A stretch of 49,509 nucleotides of DNA, taken from Nitrospirota bacterium (GTDB taxonomy: Bacteria > Nitrospirota > Nitrospiria > JACQBZ01). Both the position numbers and the translations under genes were made by a program. The notes beneath the pieces were generated by a model. The model saw only the letters and a program-made list of their open reading frames with translations, was not told the origin of the DNA and searched no databases. Positions 25,465 to 34,427 of this stretch are shown here, one piece after another. The stretch spans positions 1 through 49,509 of the forward strand of contig JACQFA010000046.1 of the NCBI GenBank assembly GCA_016200255.1, written 5' to 3'. Numbering within the stretch: the first letter of the stretch is position 1; every line of letters begins with the position of its first letter.

Positions 25465-26143
25465 GTCCATTGCGGCCCGTCTGAATCGGGTTCGTGAGCG
25501 GATGGTCGAGGCGGCGCAACGGTCCGGCCGGGACCCGGATCAGGTCACGCTGGTGGTTGTGACGAAAGGGGTGACGGAGGATCGTATCCGACATGCGATC
25601 GCGGCCGGGGCGAAAGTCCTGGGCGAGAATCGGGTTCAGGAGGCGCTGCCGAAGATCAAGGTCGTCGGTGGGTCCGTTCAGTGGCACTTGATCGGCCACC
25701 TGCAGGGGAACAAGGCCAAACAGGCCGTGGGCGCATTTGAGTTGATTCATTCGGTGGACAGCCTGGATCTGGCACGCGAGATGGATCGCCGGGCCGAACG
25801 CGCCGGGATTCGGCAAAAGATATTGATCCAGGTGAATGCGGCACGGGAGTCCAGCAAGCACGGAGTTTCACGGGAGGAACTGGACGCCATGGTCCGGCAA
25901 ACGTCGGCCTTATCGCATCTTTCTTTGGAGGGGTTGATGACGATTCCTCCGCCGTCAAATGATCCGGAAGGGTCGAGGCTGTTTTTCCGATGGTTGGCCG
26001 GGAAAGCGGGGGAATTGAGACGGATCGGGCTGCCGGTTCGTGAGCTATCGATGGGGATGTCCAACGATTTTGAGGCGGCGATCGAGGAGGGGGCCACACT
26101 GATTCGGGTGGGAACCGCGATCTTCGGGCCAAGGGGGGAATGA
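25454..26143 (+). CDS. yggS: PLP homeostasis protein (YggS/PROSC family)
   Basis: 229-residue fold-type III PLP-binding protein without known catalysis, which keeps pyridoxal phosphate and amino-acid pools balanced. It shows the LVVVTKGVTEDRI lysine region, GENRVQEALPKI, WHLIGHLQGNKAKQAV, the LIQVNAARESSKHG segment, GLMTIPP and LSMGMSNDFEAAIEEG with the GTAIFG phosphate-binding end. The ATG pair lies within the end of pgeF. It is standard downstream of ftsZ, in the order yggS-yggT-divIVA. Confidence 0.95.
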   Translation: MMIESIAARLNRVRERMVEAAQRSGRDPDQVTLVVVTKGVTEDRIRHAIAAGAKVLGENRVQEALPKIKVVGGSVQWHLIGHLQGNKAKQAVGAFELIHSVDSLDLAREMDRRAERAGIRQKILIQVNAARESSKHGVSREELDAMVRQTSALSHLSLEGLMTIPPPSNDPEGSRLFFRWLAGKAGELRRIGLPVRELSMGMSNDFEAAIEEGATLIRVGTAIFGPRGE

Positions 26144-26443
26144 ATGTTCATCGCCGCAAACTTCATCACCGCCCTTGCGCAGGTCGCCAGCATGGCCTTG
26201 GATTTCTATATGTGGGTCATCATCATCCGTGCGTTTCTTTCATGGGTCAATCCTGATCCGTACAATCCCATCGTCCAGTTTCTGAGCAAAGTCACGGAAC
26301 CGGTGCTGCGCCCGATCCGGCGGCTCATTCCGGTGTATAATATCGGCATTGACCTTTCGCCCTTGATCGTGATTCTGATCATTGTTTTTTTAAAAAGCTT
26401 TCTGGTGGCCAGTTTGGTCCAACTGGCCCGGAGGATGGAGTAA
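26144..26443 (+). CDS. yggT: YggT family membrane protein
   Basis: 99 residues with two long hydrophobic helices (about 12-34 and 67-90) and the family motif AFLSWVNPDPYNPIVQFL followed by VTEPVLRPIRRLIP. The function is not settled; relatives next to divIVA and ftsZ (YlmG/SepF neighbourhood, plastid YlmG) are tied to division or nucleoid and membrane organisation. The ATG begins on the base after the yggS stop. No other reading of this small frame is needed. Confidence 0.92.
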   Translation: MFIAANFITALAQVASMALDFYMWVIIIRAFLSWVNPDPYNPIVQFLSKVTEPVLRPIRRLIPVYNIGIDLSPLIVILIIVFLKSFLVASLVQLARRME

Positions 26444-26471
26444 TATAATAAGCAGTGAACGGGAGGATGAA

Positions 26472-26996
26472 ATGAAAATTACACCATTGGATATACAGCA
26501 GGCCGGGTTCAAAGTCAAACTCCGGGGTTACGATCGGCAGGAGGTGGATGCTTTTCTGGACTCGGTGACAGAGGATTACGAAGCGCTGATCCGTGAAAAC
26601 AACACCCTCCGCGAGAAAGTGACCGACTACGAAAATCAATTGACCGAGTTGCGGAAGAAAGAGGCGACGCTGAACAACACCCTGATGAAGGCGCAGGACC
26701 TGGTGGAAGAGATGGGACACAGCGCCCAGAAGGATGCCGAACTGGTTTTGAAAGAAGCGGAACTGAAGGCGGAAGAGATGATGCATGCGGCCCGTGAAGA
26801 GATGGCCGTGATTAAACGCGAAGTCCTTGAGTTGCAAAAACAGAAGGTGGTCTTTCTGGAGAAGATCCGTTCCTTGATCCGTATCTTCCAGAGGGTTACG
26901 GAGCTTGAGGATCGCGAAGATGAGAAAGCGGGAAAGAAAGACCGGCCGGAAGATGAACGGGACGATAATGTTCGTCTCTTGAAGCCCAAGACCTAA
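26472..26996 (+). CDS. divIVA: DivIVA-domain protein
   Basis: 174-residue coiled-coil protein. The N-terminal DivIVA membrane-binding domain is clear (ITPLDIQQAGFKVKLRGYDRQEVDAFLDSV, about residues 2-33), followed by long coiled coil from about residue 35 to 140 and a charged, Asp/Glu/Lys-rich tail. DivIVA senses curved membrane and recruits partners to poles or septa. In Gram-negative relatives its role is poorly known. GGGAGG precedes the ATG by about 6 bases. Confidence 0.92.
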   Translation: MKITPLDIQQAGFKVKLRGYDRQEVDAFLDSVTEDYEALIRENNTLREKVTDYENQLTELRKKEATLNNTLMKAQDLVEEMGHSAQKDAELVLKEAELKAEEMMHAAREEMAVIKREVLELQKQKVVFLEKIRSLIRIFQRVTELEDREDEKAGKKDRPEDERDDNVRLLKPKT

Positions 26997-27029
26997 GCGC
27001 AGGACCGAAGACGGGTCATGGAGGTGAAG

Positions 27030-27257
27030 ATGCATTACGACGTCTACATCACCCGGAAAGACCGGCTCTACATCGCAGCCGTTCCGGTGCTGCCTGGCTG
27101 CACGGCCCTCGGACGTTCGGAGGCCGAGGCATTGGGTAACATCCGGGATGTGATCGAAAGTTGCTTGCGGCTGCTCCAGAGGCAACGAAAACCGTTTCCC
27201 AACGTCAAGGTGGTGAAGATCCATCATGCCCGATATCCCACCGCTCGAACTGCGTGA
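27030..27257 (+). CDS. Orphan HicB-like protein
   Basis: 75-residue HicB-type antitoxin fold. It contains MHYDVYITRKDRLYIAAVPVLPG and GCTALGRSEAEALGNIRDVIESCL, the usual partly degraded RNase H-like pattern. No HicA toxin frame lies on either side, and there is no extra DNA-binding domain. It could be a stand-alone regulator or a domesticated relic. ATG 27030 has GGAGGTG 4 bases upstream; ATG 27018 would add four residues. The 3' end overlaps the next gene by 32 bases, unusual for a toxin-antitoxin pair, so it now seems built into the operon. Confidence 0.75.
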   Translation: MHYDVYITRKDRLYIAAVPVLPGCTALGRSEAEALGNIRDVIESCLRLLQRQRKPFPNVKVVKIHHARYPTARTA

Positions 27258-27540
27258 GATCGAGGCGGGCGTCGTTCTCAAGGTTTCGGTTCAGACGAAG
27301 GCTTCCCGAAATGAAGCGACCGGAATTCATGACGGGGCGCTGAAACTTCGGCTGACCGCGCCCCCGATCGAAGGGGCCGCGAATGCGGCCTGTCTCACCT
27401 TCCTCGCGCAACTCTTTCACGTTCAAAAACGCCGTCTCCGGATCATCCGCGGCCACCGATCCCGACAGAAATGGGTTCAAATCGAGGGCGTGACACGCGG
27501 GATGATTTTCCAGCAATTAAAACGGTTGGACGTCTTTTAA
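27226..27540 (+). CDS. yggU: DUF167 / YggU family protein
   Basis: 104-residue DUF167 protein. Family motifs are LKVSVQTKASRNEATGIHDG, LKLRLTAPPIEGAANAACL and the RRLRIIRGHRSRQKWVQIEG end. The function is unknown across bacteria, although the gene is often next to yggT, as here within four genes. The start is within HicB coding sequence, so the two genes are probably translated together. It is the last plus-strand gene of this block and meets the convergent cytochrome gene after 9 bases. Confidence 0.9.
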   Translation: MPDIPPLELREIEAGVVLKVSVQTKASRNEATGIHDGALKLRLTAPPIEGAANAACLTFLAQLFHVQKRRLRIIRGHRSRQKWVQIEGVTRGMIFQQLKRLDVF

Positions 27541-27549
27541 CCCTTGGGA

Positions 27550-28314
27550 CTATCGGTCGTGACAGACCAGGCAGAGCGTTTTGTGAGGGACGCGAAGGAA
27601 AGGCCGGGTTTCGTTGTTGTGCGGGTTATGGCAGGTGTCGCAGTGGATGACGCCCATAAAGGTGCGAACCAGGGTCGAGACCGATGCCGGGTCGTTGGGA
27701 TCAACGTTCTGCAGATTGAGCGCGGCCGATTTGGGGCCGGTCGGAATGGTGATCCCATTTTCGTCGCGGTCGGGGATGGACCAGTATCGTTTCAGCTTCG
27801 GATCGACTCGGTCGCTGGAGAGCCGGCCATCCGTCTCGCGCGGATACGAAATCGAATCGGGATGATCCGTCATTCGCAGCCCGGTCTGAATGGCCGAGAG
27901 CGCATCAGGGTTATCCGTCGGACCTTCACCGGAGTATCCCAATTGATGAACGTTGTTGCCCAGGACCCCGTCATGGCAGGTCAGGCAGTCGAAGGAAGGT
28001 CCGAACGGTTTTGTCTCGGGGGTGCCTTTTCCCAAAGGCGGTTGCACGATATGCCGAAGCGAGAAGGACTTGATCGGATTGTCTTTGTCCCAGGCCGGCG
28101 CGGTTTTGGATGGGCCGCTCTCAATATGGCACGAGCCGCAGACCGTGTCGATCGGAGAGGCCGGCCCGGCCGGCAGCAGGTTATGCTTGCTGGACAGGAC
28201 CTGATCGAAGCCTTGTGTTCCGACCGATCCCTGCACCATGCCCTGCGCCATGGCGAAACCCGGTAAAAGGGCCCAGACCATGGCGATGCCCGCCGTAATA
28301 TGTCCAACCCTCAT
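27550..28314 (-). CDS. Periplasmic tetraheme cytochrome c
   Basis: About 254 residues. An N-terminal signal peptide (MRVGHITAGIAMVWALLPGF, cleavage near AMAQG) directs export. Four CxxCH haem motifs are visible: CGSCH, CLTCH, CDTCH and a C-terminal CLVCH three residues from the end. The pattern SKHNL...CGSCH and CDTCHNPHNN resembles the doubled-CxxCH cytochromes of metal-reducing and Nitrospirota bacteria. The partner and redox role cannot be read from the sequence. ATG 28314 was chosen for the signal peptide and the GGAG 7 bases upstream; the longer upstream frame crosses the promoter. It may be matured by the CcsA-type system encoded at 40247. Confidence 0.9.
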   Translation of the reverse strand: MRVGHITAGIAMVWALLPGFAMAQGMVQGSVGTQGFDQVLSSKHNLLPAGPASPIDTVCGSCHIESGPSKTAPAWDKDNPIKSFSLRHIVQPPLGKGTPETKPFGPSFDCLTCHDGVLGNNVHQLGYSGEGPTDNPDALSAIQTGLRMTDHPDSISYPRETDGRLSSDRVDPKLKRYWSIPDRDENGITIPTGPKSAALNLQNVDPNDPASVSTLVRTFMGVIHCDTCHNPHNNETRPFLRVPHKTLCLVCHDR

Positions 28315-28327
28315 GGTTTTCTCCAAA

Positions 28328-28344
28328 CCGATTCCGGGAATCGG
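28328..28344. promoter_or_regulatory. Perfect 17-base palindrome in the cytochrome leader
   Basis: CCGATTCC-G-GGAATCGG, a perfect 8-base inverted repeat around one base, lies between the predicted transcription start and the ribosome site of the tetraheme cytochrome. It could be a protein operator; its one-base centre is too tight for a good RNA hairpin loop without opening base pairs. Confidence 0.5.
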
Positions 28345-28364
28345 CCATCTGAAAACTCGAAAAT

Positions 28365-28393
28365 GATATACCATACACAGGTTGATTTGTCCA
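28365..28393 (-). promoter_or_regulatory. Candidate sigma70 promoter of the cytochrome gene
   Basis: On the minus strand, TGGACA (28393-28388), a 17-base spacer and TATATC (28370-28365). The start would fall near 28358, upstream of the palindrome. It overlaps the 88-base gap after glmM, so the cytochrome can be expressed apart from the glmM operon. Confidence 0.5.
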
Positions 28394-28402
28394 TTTAAAA
28401 AC

Positions 28403-29776
28403 TCAGTCTTGCACCCCGATTTCGTCCCGGATCGTCCGTGCCAGGTCATCGGCCCATTTCCGGATCTCCGGTTCGTTTTCCCCCTCGATCATGATGCGTA
28501 CCAGGGGTTCCGTCCCTGAATACCGGACCAGCAGTCGTCCGGACCCGTCCAGTTTTTTCCCCAGGCGTTGAATCTGCTGTTTCACCTTCGGTATCGTTGC
28601 CAGGTCGCGCCGTTCCTTGACGCGGACATTGACCAGCACCTGGGGAAAGGCCGTCATGATCTTCGCCAGTTCGGAGAGCGATTGGCCGGTGGTCTTCATC
28701 AGGGCCAGGACCTGCACGGCCGTGATCAGTCCGTCTCCGGTGGTGTTGTAGTCCAGGAAAATCAGATGGCCGGACTGTTCCCCCCCGAAGTTATAGCCGT
28801 CGCGGAGCATCCGTTCCAGAACGTAGCGGTCTCCCACCGCCGTTTTAACGACACGGATTCCGGCTTTTTCCATGGCCCGTTCCAGGCCCATGTTGCTCAT
28901 CACGGTCGTGACTAGCGTGTTTTGGTTAAGCCGTCGCGCCTTTTTCATCGAGACGGCTAGGGCCGCCATCACCTGATCCCCGTCAACCACGAACCCTTTT
29001 TCAGTGGTGAAGATGGCCCGGTCGGCGTCCCCGTCGTGGGCGATTCCGATATCGGCGCGATGCTCCTTCACCGCTTTCCGGATCACCTCCGGATGGGTGG
29101 AACCGCAGCCCTGGTTGATATTCATCCCATCGGGTTCATCCCCCAGGACGATCACCTTGGCGTCCAGTTCGCGAAGGATCGTGGGCGCGACCTTGTAAGC
29201 GGCGCCGTTGGCGCAATCCACGACGACCGTGATTCCCTCCAGCGTGAGGCCCTTGGGGAGGGAATTCTTGACGAACTCGATGTACCGTCCCTCCGCATCG
29301 TCCACGCGGAAGGCCTTTCCGATCTCGCCCGCCGTCGGTCGGATCGCATCGATCTTGCCGGAGAAGATGAGATCCTCCATCTGGTGCTCCATCTCGTCCG
29401 GGAGCTTCAGTCCCTCGCGCGAGAAAAACTTGATTCCGTTGTCCTCAAACGGGTTGTGCGAGGCCGATATGACGACGCCGGCGTCCGCGCGCAGGCTTCG
29501 CGTGAGAAAGGCGATGCCCGGGGTCGGGAACGGGCCGACGAGGAGCACGTCCACGCCCATCGAGCAGATCCCCGAGGTCAGGGCGCTCTCGAGCATGTAG
29601 CCGGACAGGCGGGTGTCTTTCCCGATCACGATCCGATGTCGGCCGGCCTTGTTCTTGAACAGGTAGGCCGCGGCCCGGCCCAGTTTCATCGCCATCTCGG
29701 AGGTCATCGGTTCCTGATTGGCAATTCCCCGGACGCCGTCCGTTCCGAATAATTTTTTGGTCCGACTCGGTTTCAT
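28403..29776 (-). CDS. glmM: Phosphoglucosamine mutase GlmM
   Basis: 457-residue alpha-D-phosphohexomutase converting glucosamine-6-phosphate to glucosamine-1-phosphate for UDP-GlcNAc. It begins [15 protein letters not shown]; the phosphoserine loop is [17 protein letters not shown], the metal loop is [10 protein letters not shown], the sugar loop is [10 protein letters not shown] and the phosphate site is [15 protein letters not shown]. These mark GlmM rather than phosphomannomutase. I start at ATG 29776, just before the family's N-terminus; GTG 29821 would add 15 residues overlapping ybbR. In many bacteria it pairs with CdaA and YbbR, as here. Confidence 0.96.
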   Translation of the reverse strand: MKPSRTKKLFGTDGVRGIANQEPMTSEMAMKLGRAAAYLFKNKAGRHRIVIGKDTRLSGYMLESALTSGICSMGVDVLLVGPFPTPGIAFLTRSLRADAGVVISASHNPFEDNGIKFFSREGLKLPDEMEHQMEDLIFSGKIDAIRPTAGEIGKAFRVDDAEGRYIEFVKNSLPKGLTLEGITVVVDCANGAAYKVAPTILRELDAKVIVLGDEPDGMNINQGCGSTHPEVIRKAVKEHRADIGIAHDGDADRAIFTTEKGFVVDGDQVMAALAVSMKKARRLNQNTLVTTVMSNMGLERAMEKAGIRVVKTAVGDRYVLERMLRDGYNFGGEQSGHLIFLDYNTTGDGLITAVQVLALMKTTGQSLSELAKIMTAFPQVLVNVRVKERRDLATIPKVKQQIQRLGKKLDGSGRLLVRYSGTEPLVRIMIEGENEPEIRKWADDLARTIRDEIGVQD

Positions 29777-29792
29777 GGCTGTGGTTTGGCTC

Positions 29793-30206
29793 TTAGTGAA
29801 CGTTGTCGCTTTGTGCGGCACGCGGTCCTAAACGGATCGGGATCCGTCTGGGACTGATCCGCATGATCTGAACATTGGCCGGGACCGTGATCGCGGACGG
29901 GGTCAGGAACAGGACATTGCTGCCCTCGCGGGCGTCCGTCAGGTCCAGCACCGCCCGGGGCGGACTCGATATGATTCCCTCAAGGATCCGCTCGCGGCCT
30001 CTGACACGGACGGTCACGTCGTCGATCATATCGCCGACCACGACCAGACGGGCCGGCACGTTTCTCAACTCCAGGGGAACCGCAATCTCCATCTCGGCGC
30101 CTCCCTTGGAGTTGACATAGAACCAAAGGAGCACCGCAAAGACGAGTGAGACGATCTTGATGAGAACATTGTCCAGCAACAAAACTTTCAAGCGGTTCAG
30201 GATCAT
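29793..30206 (-). CDS. YbbR-domain membrane protein (CdaR-like), single domain
   Basis: 137 residues: one N-terminal membrane helix (about 12-32, [19 protein letters not shown]) and then a single YbbR domain outside the membrane ([20 protein letters not shown] to [16 protein letters not shown]). CdaR of Firmicutes has four YbbR repeats and regulates the cyclic-di-AMP synthase; this protein keeps only one. It overlaps the end of cdaA by 4 bases and precedes glmM, the classical cdaA-cdaR-glmM order, so a regulatory role on CdaA is likely but inferred. Confidence 0.88.
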   Translation of the reverse strand: MILNRLKVLLLDNVLIKIVSLVFAVLLWFYVNSKGGAEMEIAVPLELRNVPARLVVVGDMIDDVTVRVRGRERILEGIISSPPRAVLDLTDAREGSNVLFLTPSAITVPANVQIMRISPRRIPIRLGPRAAQSDNVH

Positions 30207-31018
30207 CGGGATCGAACCGGGAAGAATTCTTTCAGACGCTCGACGATCGCCAGCCCTTCCCGCTTATCCCGCAGGAAGATGCGGGTCAGGACCCGTCGGA
30301 GCGAGGCCGCGTCCAGTTCCCGGGTCAATTTCCCGCCGATGATGACCGAAATGGCCCCGGTTTCCTCCGACACCACGATCACGACCGCGTCGGTCTCTTC
30401 CGTCACGCCGAGGGCGGCCCGATGGCGGGTGCCGAGCATCTTACTGACTTCCGGGTTCAGCGTCAAGGGGAGGAAACATCCGGCGGCCACCAGGCGGTTT
30501 CCCTTGATGATTACGGCGCCGTCATGAAGCGGCGAATAGGGCATGAACAGGCTCAGGAGCAGTTCCTTGGACAGTTTGGCGTCGACCGCCACGCCCACTT
30601 CCACAATGTCTTTCAGCTCGCTCTCCTGTTCCAGGACGATGATCGCGCCCATTCGTTTGTTGGCCATCAAGACCACGGCCCGGATGATCTCCTCCAGGGT
30701 TCGGGACTCCTCGCTCGCGGTCAGGGTTCGGAAGAACGGATTCTGCCCGATCTGGGCCAGGGCCCGACGGATCTCCGGCTGAAATAAAATGACGATGACC
30801 AGGACGACCTGGGCCCAGAAACTCGTGATGAGCCAGTCCATAGTGGAAAGCCCGGCCGATTTTGAGATGACCGAGGCCAGCAGCAGTAGCGCCAGTCCCA
30901 CCAGCATCTGGAAGGCCCGCGTGCCCTTGAGGATCAGAAACAGCCAGTAGAGCACCGTCGCGACCAGGGCGATGTCCAGGATGTCCTGCCAGCGAATCAT
31001 CGAGAAGGTCTCAATCAT
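30203..31018 (-). CDS. cdaA: Diadenylate cyclase CdaA (cyclic-di-AMP synthase)
   Basis: About 271-residue membrane enzyme making c-di-AMP from two ATP. Three N-terminal membrane helices (about residues 10-85) are followed by the DAC domain with both catalytic motifs: DGA in YSPLHDGAVIIKGNRLVAAG and RHR in GTRHRAALG. Upstream DAC features (NKRMGAIIVLEQESEL) are also present. ATG 31018 overlaps the folP stop by 8 bases; the apparent longer frame reads into folP without homology, and ATG 31000 is a later option. The context folP-cdaA-ybbR-glmM links c-di-AMP with cell-wall precursor supply. Confidence 0.95.
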   Translation of the reverse strand: MIETFSMIRWQDILDIALVATVLYWLFLILKGTRAFQMLVGLALLLLASVISKSAGLSTMDWLITSFWAQVVLVIVILFQPEIRRALAQIGQNPFFRTLTASEESRTLEEIIRAVVLMANKRMGAIIVLEQESELKDIVEVGVAVDAKLSKELLLSLFMPYSPLHDGAVIIKGNRLVAAGCFLPLTLNPEVSKMLGTRHRAALGVTEETDAVVIVVSEETGAISVIIGGKLTRELDAASLRRVLTRIFLRDKREGLAIVERLKEFFPVRSR

Positions 31019-31925
31019 GCCTGAACCGTTCGATGGCCTTCGCCATCCGGGACACGCGGCCCATGGCGCGGACGTCATGAACCCGGATGATCGAGGCGCC
31101 GTGGAGGATTCCGACCGCCACGGCGGCGGCCGTTCCTTCAAGCCGCTCCTCGACCGGAAGCCCCAAAACCCGGCCGATGAAGGATTTACGGGAAGGGCCG
31201 ATCAGGATCGGCCGACCCAGCGACCGGAATTCATCCATCCGGGCCAGAATTTCCAGATTGTGATCAATGGTTTTACCGAACCCGATGCCGGGATCCAGAA
31301 CGATCCGCTCGCGGGAGATGCCGGACTGTTCGGCAAACCGGATCCGTGTTTCAAAGAATGCCGAGATCTCGCGGACGACATCGTCGTAAACGGGATGGGC
31401 CTGCATGTCCCTGGGGGTTCCCTGCATATGCATCAGCACGACCGGAACGCCTTCCCGGGCCGCAAGCGGAGCCATGTCCGGGTCCATGCGGAGCGCGCTG
31501 ATGTCGTTGATGATCCGCGCCCCGGCCGCGACGGCCCGTCGGGCGACGTCCGCCTTGGTGGTATCGATGGAGATCGGGATGCGCAGGCGACGGGCGAGTT
31601 GTTCGATCACCGGGACCACGCGCCGGATTTCTTCTTCGATCGGGACCGCGACCGCACCCGGGCGGGAGGATTCGCCCCCGACGTCGATCAGATCGGCGCC
31701 CTCTTCCGCCAGTGTCTCGGCCTGACGGATCGCGTCGTCCGTTTCCAAGAACCGTCCTCCATCCGAGAAGGAATCCGGGGTGACGTTCAAGACGCCCATC
31801 AAGAGAACGCGCGACGCGAGATCAAGATCCAGTCCGGGACCCTGAAGGCGGACTATGGGGTGGTTTGTTCCGATCAATGGTTCTCCCGTCACCTTGAAGT
31901 CATCGGAAAAAGATCCATGGAGCAC
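31011..31925 (-). CDS. folP: Dihydropteroate synthase FolP
   Basis: 304-residue TIM-barrel enzyme joining p-aminobenzoate to hydroxymethyldihydropterin in folate synthesis. Core motifs are MGVLNVTPDSFSDGGRFLE, DLIDVGGESSRPGAV, ISIDTTKADVARRAVAAGA, DPGIGFGKTIDHNLEIL, the GPSRKSFIGRVLG loop and RVHDVRAM at the end. There are about 38 residues before the core, somewhat long, so a later start is possible. It lies 33 bases after ftsH and overlaps cdaA. Confidence 0.95.
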   Translation of the reverse strand: MLHGSFSDDFKVTGEPLIGTNHPIVRLQGPGLDLDLASRVLLMGVLNVTPDSFSDGGRFLETDDAIRQAETLAEEGADLIDVGGESSRPGAVAVPIEEEIRRVVPVIEQLARRLRIPISIDTTKADVARRAVAAGARIINDISALRMDPDMAPLAAREGVPVVLMHMQGTPRDMQAHPVYDDVVREISAFFETRIRFAEQSGISRERIVLDPGIGFGKTIDHNLEILARMDEFRSLGRPILIGPSRKSFIGRVLGLPVEERLEGTAAAVAVGILHGASIIRVHDVRAMGRVSRMAKAIERFRHD

Positions 31926-31958
31926 GTGGGGTTGAAAAAAAAGGCGGGTCGGGCGAGC

Positions 31959-33755
31959 TTAGGCGGAAGCTCCCGCGATCAGTTTATCGATTTCAGGCGC
32001 GTCCAGCACTTCCTTTTCCAGCAAAGCTTCCGCGATCGCCCGCAGCGCCTTGATGTTCTCCCGCAGGATATTCCTGGCCCGGTCGTAATTGTCCATCACC
32101 AGCCGCTTGACCTCGTTGTCGATTTCAATCGCAGTGTTTTCGCTATAGTCCCGCCGGGTCGCAATCTCGCGACCCAGGAAGATCTCTTCGTCCTTTTTGC
32201 CGAAGGTCAGCGGTCCCATCTTTTCGCTCATGCCCCATTCGCAGACCATCTTCCGGGCCAGGTCCGTGGCCCGCTCGATATCGTTGCCGGCGCCGGTCGT
32301 GATCCGATTGAGGATGATTTCTTCAGCCGCGCGGCCGCCCATCAAGATGGCGAGGTTGTTGTAGAGGTATTCGCGCGGAAAGGTGTACCGGTCATCCGTC
32401 GGCAACTGCATCGTCAGGCCGAGGGCCCGCCCGCGGGGGATGATCGTGACTTTGTGAACCGGATCCGTTCCCGGAATCATCCGGGCGACCAGTGCATGTC
32501 CCGCTTCGTGATAGGCCGTGGTCTGCTTTTCTTCCTCGCTCAAGACCAGGCTCTTTCGTTCCACACCCATCAGTACCTTGTCCTTGGCCGCTTCGAAATC
32601 GGACATCTCGACCATTTTTTTATCCATCCGGGCGGCCAGCAGCGCGGCCTCATTGACGAGGTTCGCGAGATCCGCTCCTGAAAAACCGGGTGTTCCCCGT
32701 GCGATCACTTCGAGGTTGACGTCTTTCCCCAGAGGAAAGCGCTTCGTGTGAACCTTCAATATCTCGAGGCGGCCACGGACATCCGGACGGGCGACGACAA
32801 CCTGGCGGTCGAAACGGCCCGGGCGGAGCAGGGCCGGATCCAGAACATCCGGGCGGTTGGTGGCTGCGATCAGAATGACTCCCTCGTTGGTTTCGAAGCC
32901 GTCCATCTCAACCAGCAACTGGTTCAAGGTCTGTTCGCGTTCATCGTGCCCTCCGCCGAGACCGGCTCCCCGGAGACGTCCGACGGCATCAATCTCATCA
33001 ATAAAGATGATGCACGGGGCGTTCTTTTTTCCCTGTTCGAACAGGTCCCGCACCCGCGAGGCCCCGACCCCGACGAACATTTCGACGAAGTCCGAACCGC
33101 TGATCGAAAAGAAGGGGACCCCCGCCTCACCGGCGATGGCCTTGGCCAGGAGGGTTTTGCCCGTTCCGGGAGGGCCGACGATCAGTACGCCTTTCGGGAT
33201 ACGGCCGCCTAATTTCTGGAATTTGGGCGGGTCTTTTAAAAACTCGATGATCTCGGTCACCTCGCCTTTGGCTTCTTCGATGCCAGCCACATCCGCAAAG
33301 GTGACCTTCTTGCGGTCTTCCGTCAGGAGACGGGCCCGGCTTTTTCCAAAGGACAGCGCCTTGTTCCCGCCGATCTGCATCTGGCGCATCAGGAAGAACC
33401 AGAGTACGATGAACAGTACAAAGGGGCCCCATGTGACCAGGAAGGTGATATACCACGGACTTTCCTCCGGCGGCTTTGCCACGATCTTGACGTTCTTGTC
33501 CCGCAGGAGTTTCACGAGATCGGGATACTCAACCAGATAGGTCTTGAATTTGTTCCCGTCTTTTAATACGCCGTTGACCTGATTCGGTTTGATTATGACC
33601 TCGGCCACGTCGCCTTTATCCACCTTGATCATGAAGTCGCTGAAGATGATCTCTTCTTCCAGCGACTGGGTGGGCGCCTGAAAGAGATGGAACAGGAGGA
33701 TCATGAAAAGTCCGACCACCAGCCAGAAGATCATATTTTTCATTCGCGAGTTCAC
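31959..33755 (-). CDS. ftsH: ATP-dependent zinc metalloprotease FtsH
   Basis: 598-residue membrane-anchored AAA+ protease for misassembled membrane proteins and short-lived regulators. Two membrane helices (about 7-26 and 104-124) flank a periplasmic domain. The AAA module has Walker [20 protein letters not shown], Walker [13 protein letters not shown] and the second region of homology, and the protease domain has the zinc motif HEAGH. GTG 33755 follows AGGAGG by 9 bases. It follows hpt by 93 bases, where a separate promoter can be drawn. The order hpt-ftsH-folP is widely conserved. Confidence 0.97.
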   Translation of the reverse strand: MNSRMKNMIFWLVVGLFMILLFHLFQAPTQSLEEEIIFSDFMIKVDKGDVAEVIIKPNQVNGVLKDGNKFKTYLVEYPDLVKLLRDKNVKIVAKPPEESPWYITFLVTWGPFVLFIVLWFFLMRQMQIGGNKALSFGKSRARLLTEDRKKVTFADVAGIEEAKGEVTEIIEFLKDPPKFQKLGGRIPKGVLIVGPPGTGKTLLAKAIAGEAGVPFFSISGSDFVEMFVGVGASRVRDLFEQGKKNAPCIIFIDEIDAVGRLRGAGLGGGHDEREQTLNQLLVEMDGFETNEGVILIAATNRPDVLDPALLRPGRFDRQVVVARPDVRGRLEILKVHTKRFPLGKDVNLEVIARGTPGFSGADLANLVNEAALLAARMDKKMVEMSDFEAAKDKVLMGVERKSLVLSEEEKQTTAYHEAGHALVARMIPGTDPVHKVTIIPRGRALGLTMQLPTDDRYTFPREYLYNNLAILMGGRAAEEIILNRITTGAGNDIERATDLARKMVCEWGMSEKMGPLTFGKKDEEIFLGREIATRRDYSENTAIEIDNEVKRLVMDNYDRARNILRENIKALRAIAEALLEKEVLDAPEIDKLIAGASA

Positions 33756-33831
33756 TGCAAAAAACCTCCTTGCCTTTCTGTCAAATCCAGGCCCCGGAAT
33801 CCGATCGAGGGAGTCAACATAATTGAAGAAT

Positions 33832-33861
33832 AGTCTAGCACAGCTTCGTTACTCTTGCCAA
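33832..33861 (-). promoter_or_regulatory. Candidate sigma70 promoter of ftsH
   Basis: On the minus strand, TTGGCA (33861-33856), an 18-base spacer and TAGACT (33837-33832), giving a start near 33825 and a leader of about 70 bases. The -35 box overlaps the end of hpt. Both boxes deviate from consensus, so this is tentative. Confidence 0.4.
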
Positions 33862-34412
33862 TAGAAAAGCTCCTCGGCCTCGGAGACCTTGTCCATGACG
33901 GCAATGTACGGAAGATTGCGGTACCGGTTTTGGTAATCGAGGCCGTATCCGACGACATATTTATTCGGGAGGGTAAAGCCGACGTAGTCGATCGTCACCC
34001 GGACCTTGCGGCGATCCGGTTTGTCCAGAAGCGTGCAAACCTTGAGCGATTTGGGCTTTCGGGCCAGAATCGTCTTCTTTAAAAAACTGACGGTCATTCC
34101 GGAATCCACGATATCCTCGATCAGCAGAACGTCCTGACCGGTGACATCCTCGCTGAGATCCGAGAGGACCTTGATTTTTCCCGCGACGGAACGTTTTTGT
34201 GCCGGCCGGTTGGTGACCACGATGAAATCAACCCGCAGCAGCAGACGGACGGCCCGCACCAGATCGGCATAAAAGGCAAAGGCCCCTTTCAGCACGCCCA
34301 CCATCAAAAGGTTTTTATCGGCGTAATCGGCCGTGATCTGGTTGCCCAGCTCCCGGATTCGTTTCTGCATCTCATCCTGCGTGATGATCGGCCGCCCGAA
34401 GATTCGCTCCAT
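33849..34412 (-). CDS. hpt: Hypoxanthine phosphoribosyltransferase
   Basis: 187-residue purine salvage enzyme making IMP (and usually GMP) from base and PRPP. It shows MVGVLKGAFAFYADLVRA, the PRPP motif VLLIEDIVDSGMTVSFL, the KVCTLLDKPDRRKV loop and YVGFTLPNKYVVGYGLDY. These fit HPRT rather than adenine or xanthine enzymes. The gene normally sits between tilS and ftsH; here ribF takes the tilS position. The spacing to ribF is 15 bases. Confidence 0.95.
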   Translation of the reverse strand: MERIFGRPIITQDEMQKRIRELGNQITADYADKNLLMVGVLKGAFAFYADLVRAVRLLLRVDFIVVTNRPAQKRSVAGKIKVLSDLSEDVTGQDVLLIEDIVDSGMTVSFLKKTILARKPKSLKVCTLLDKPDRRKVRVTIDYVGFTLPNKYVVGYGLDYQNRYRNLPYIAVMDKVSEAEELFYWQE

Positions 34413-34427
34413 GCTTTGCCCTTTCTG

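Noticed and set aside
27018..27540. HicB plus the following small gene as a toxin-antitoxin pair
   Set aside because: The following gene is a clear DUF167/YggU protein, not a HicA toxin.
30972..32681. 569-codon open frame on the plus strand
   Set aside because: It lies wholly antisense to cdaA, folP and ftsH, which carry full catalytic motifs. Long antisense frames are expected in GC-rich codon-biased DNA, and this one shows no family pattern.
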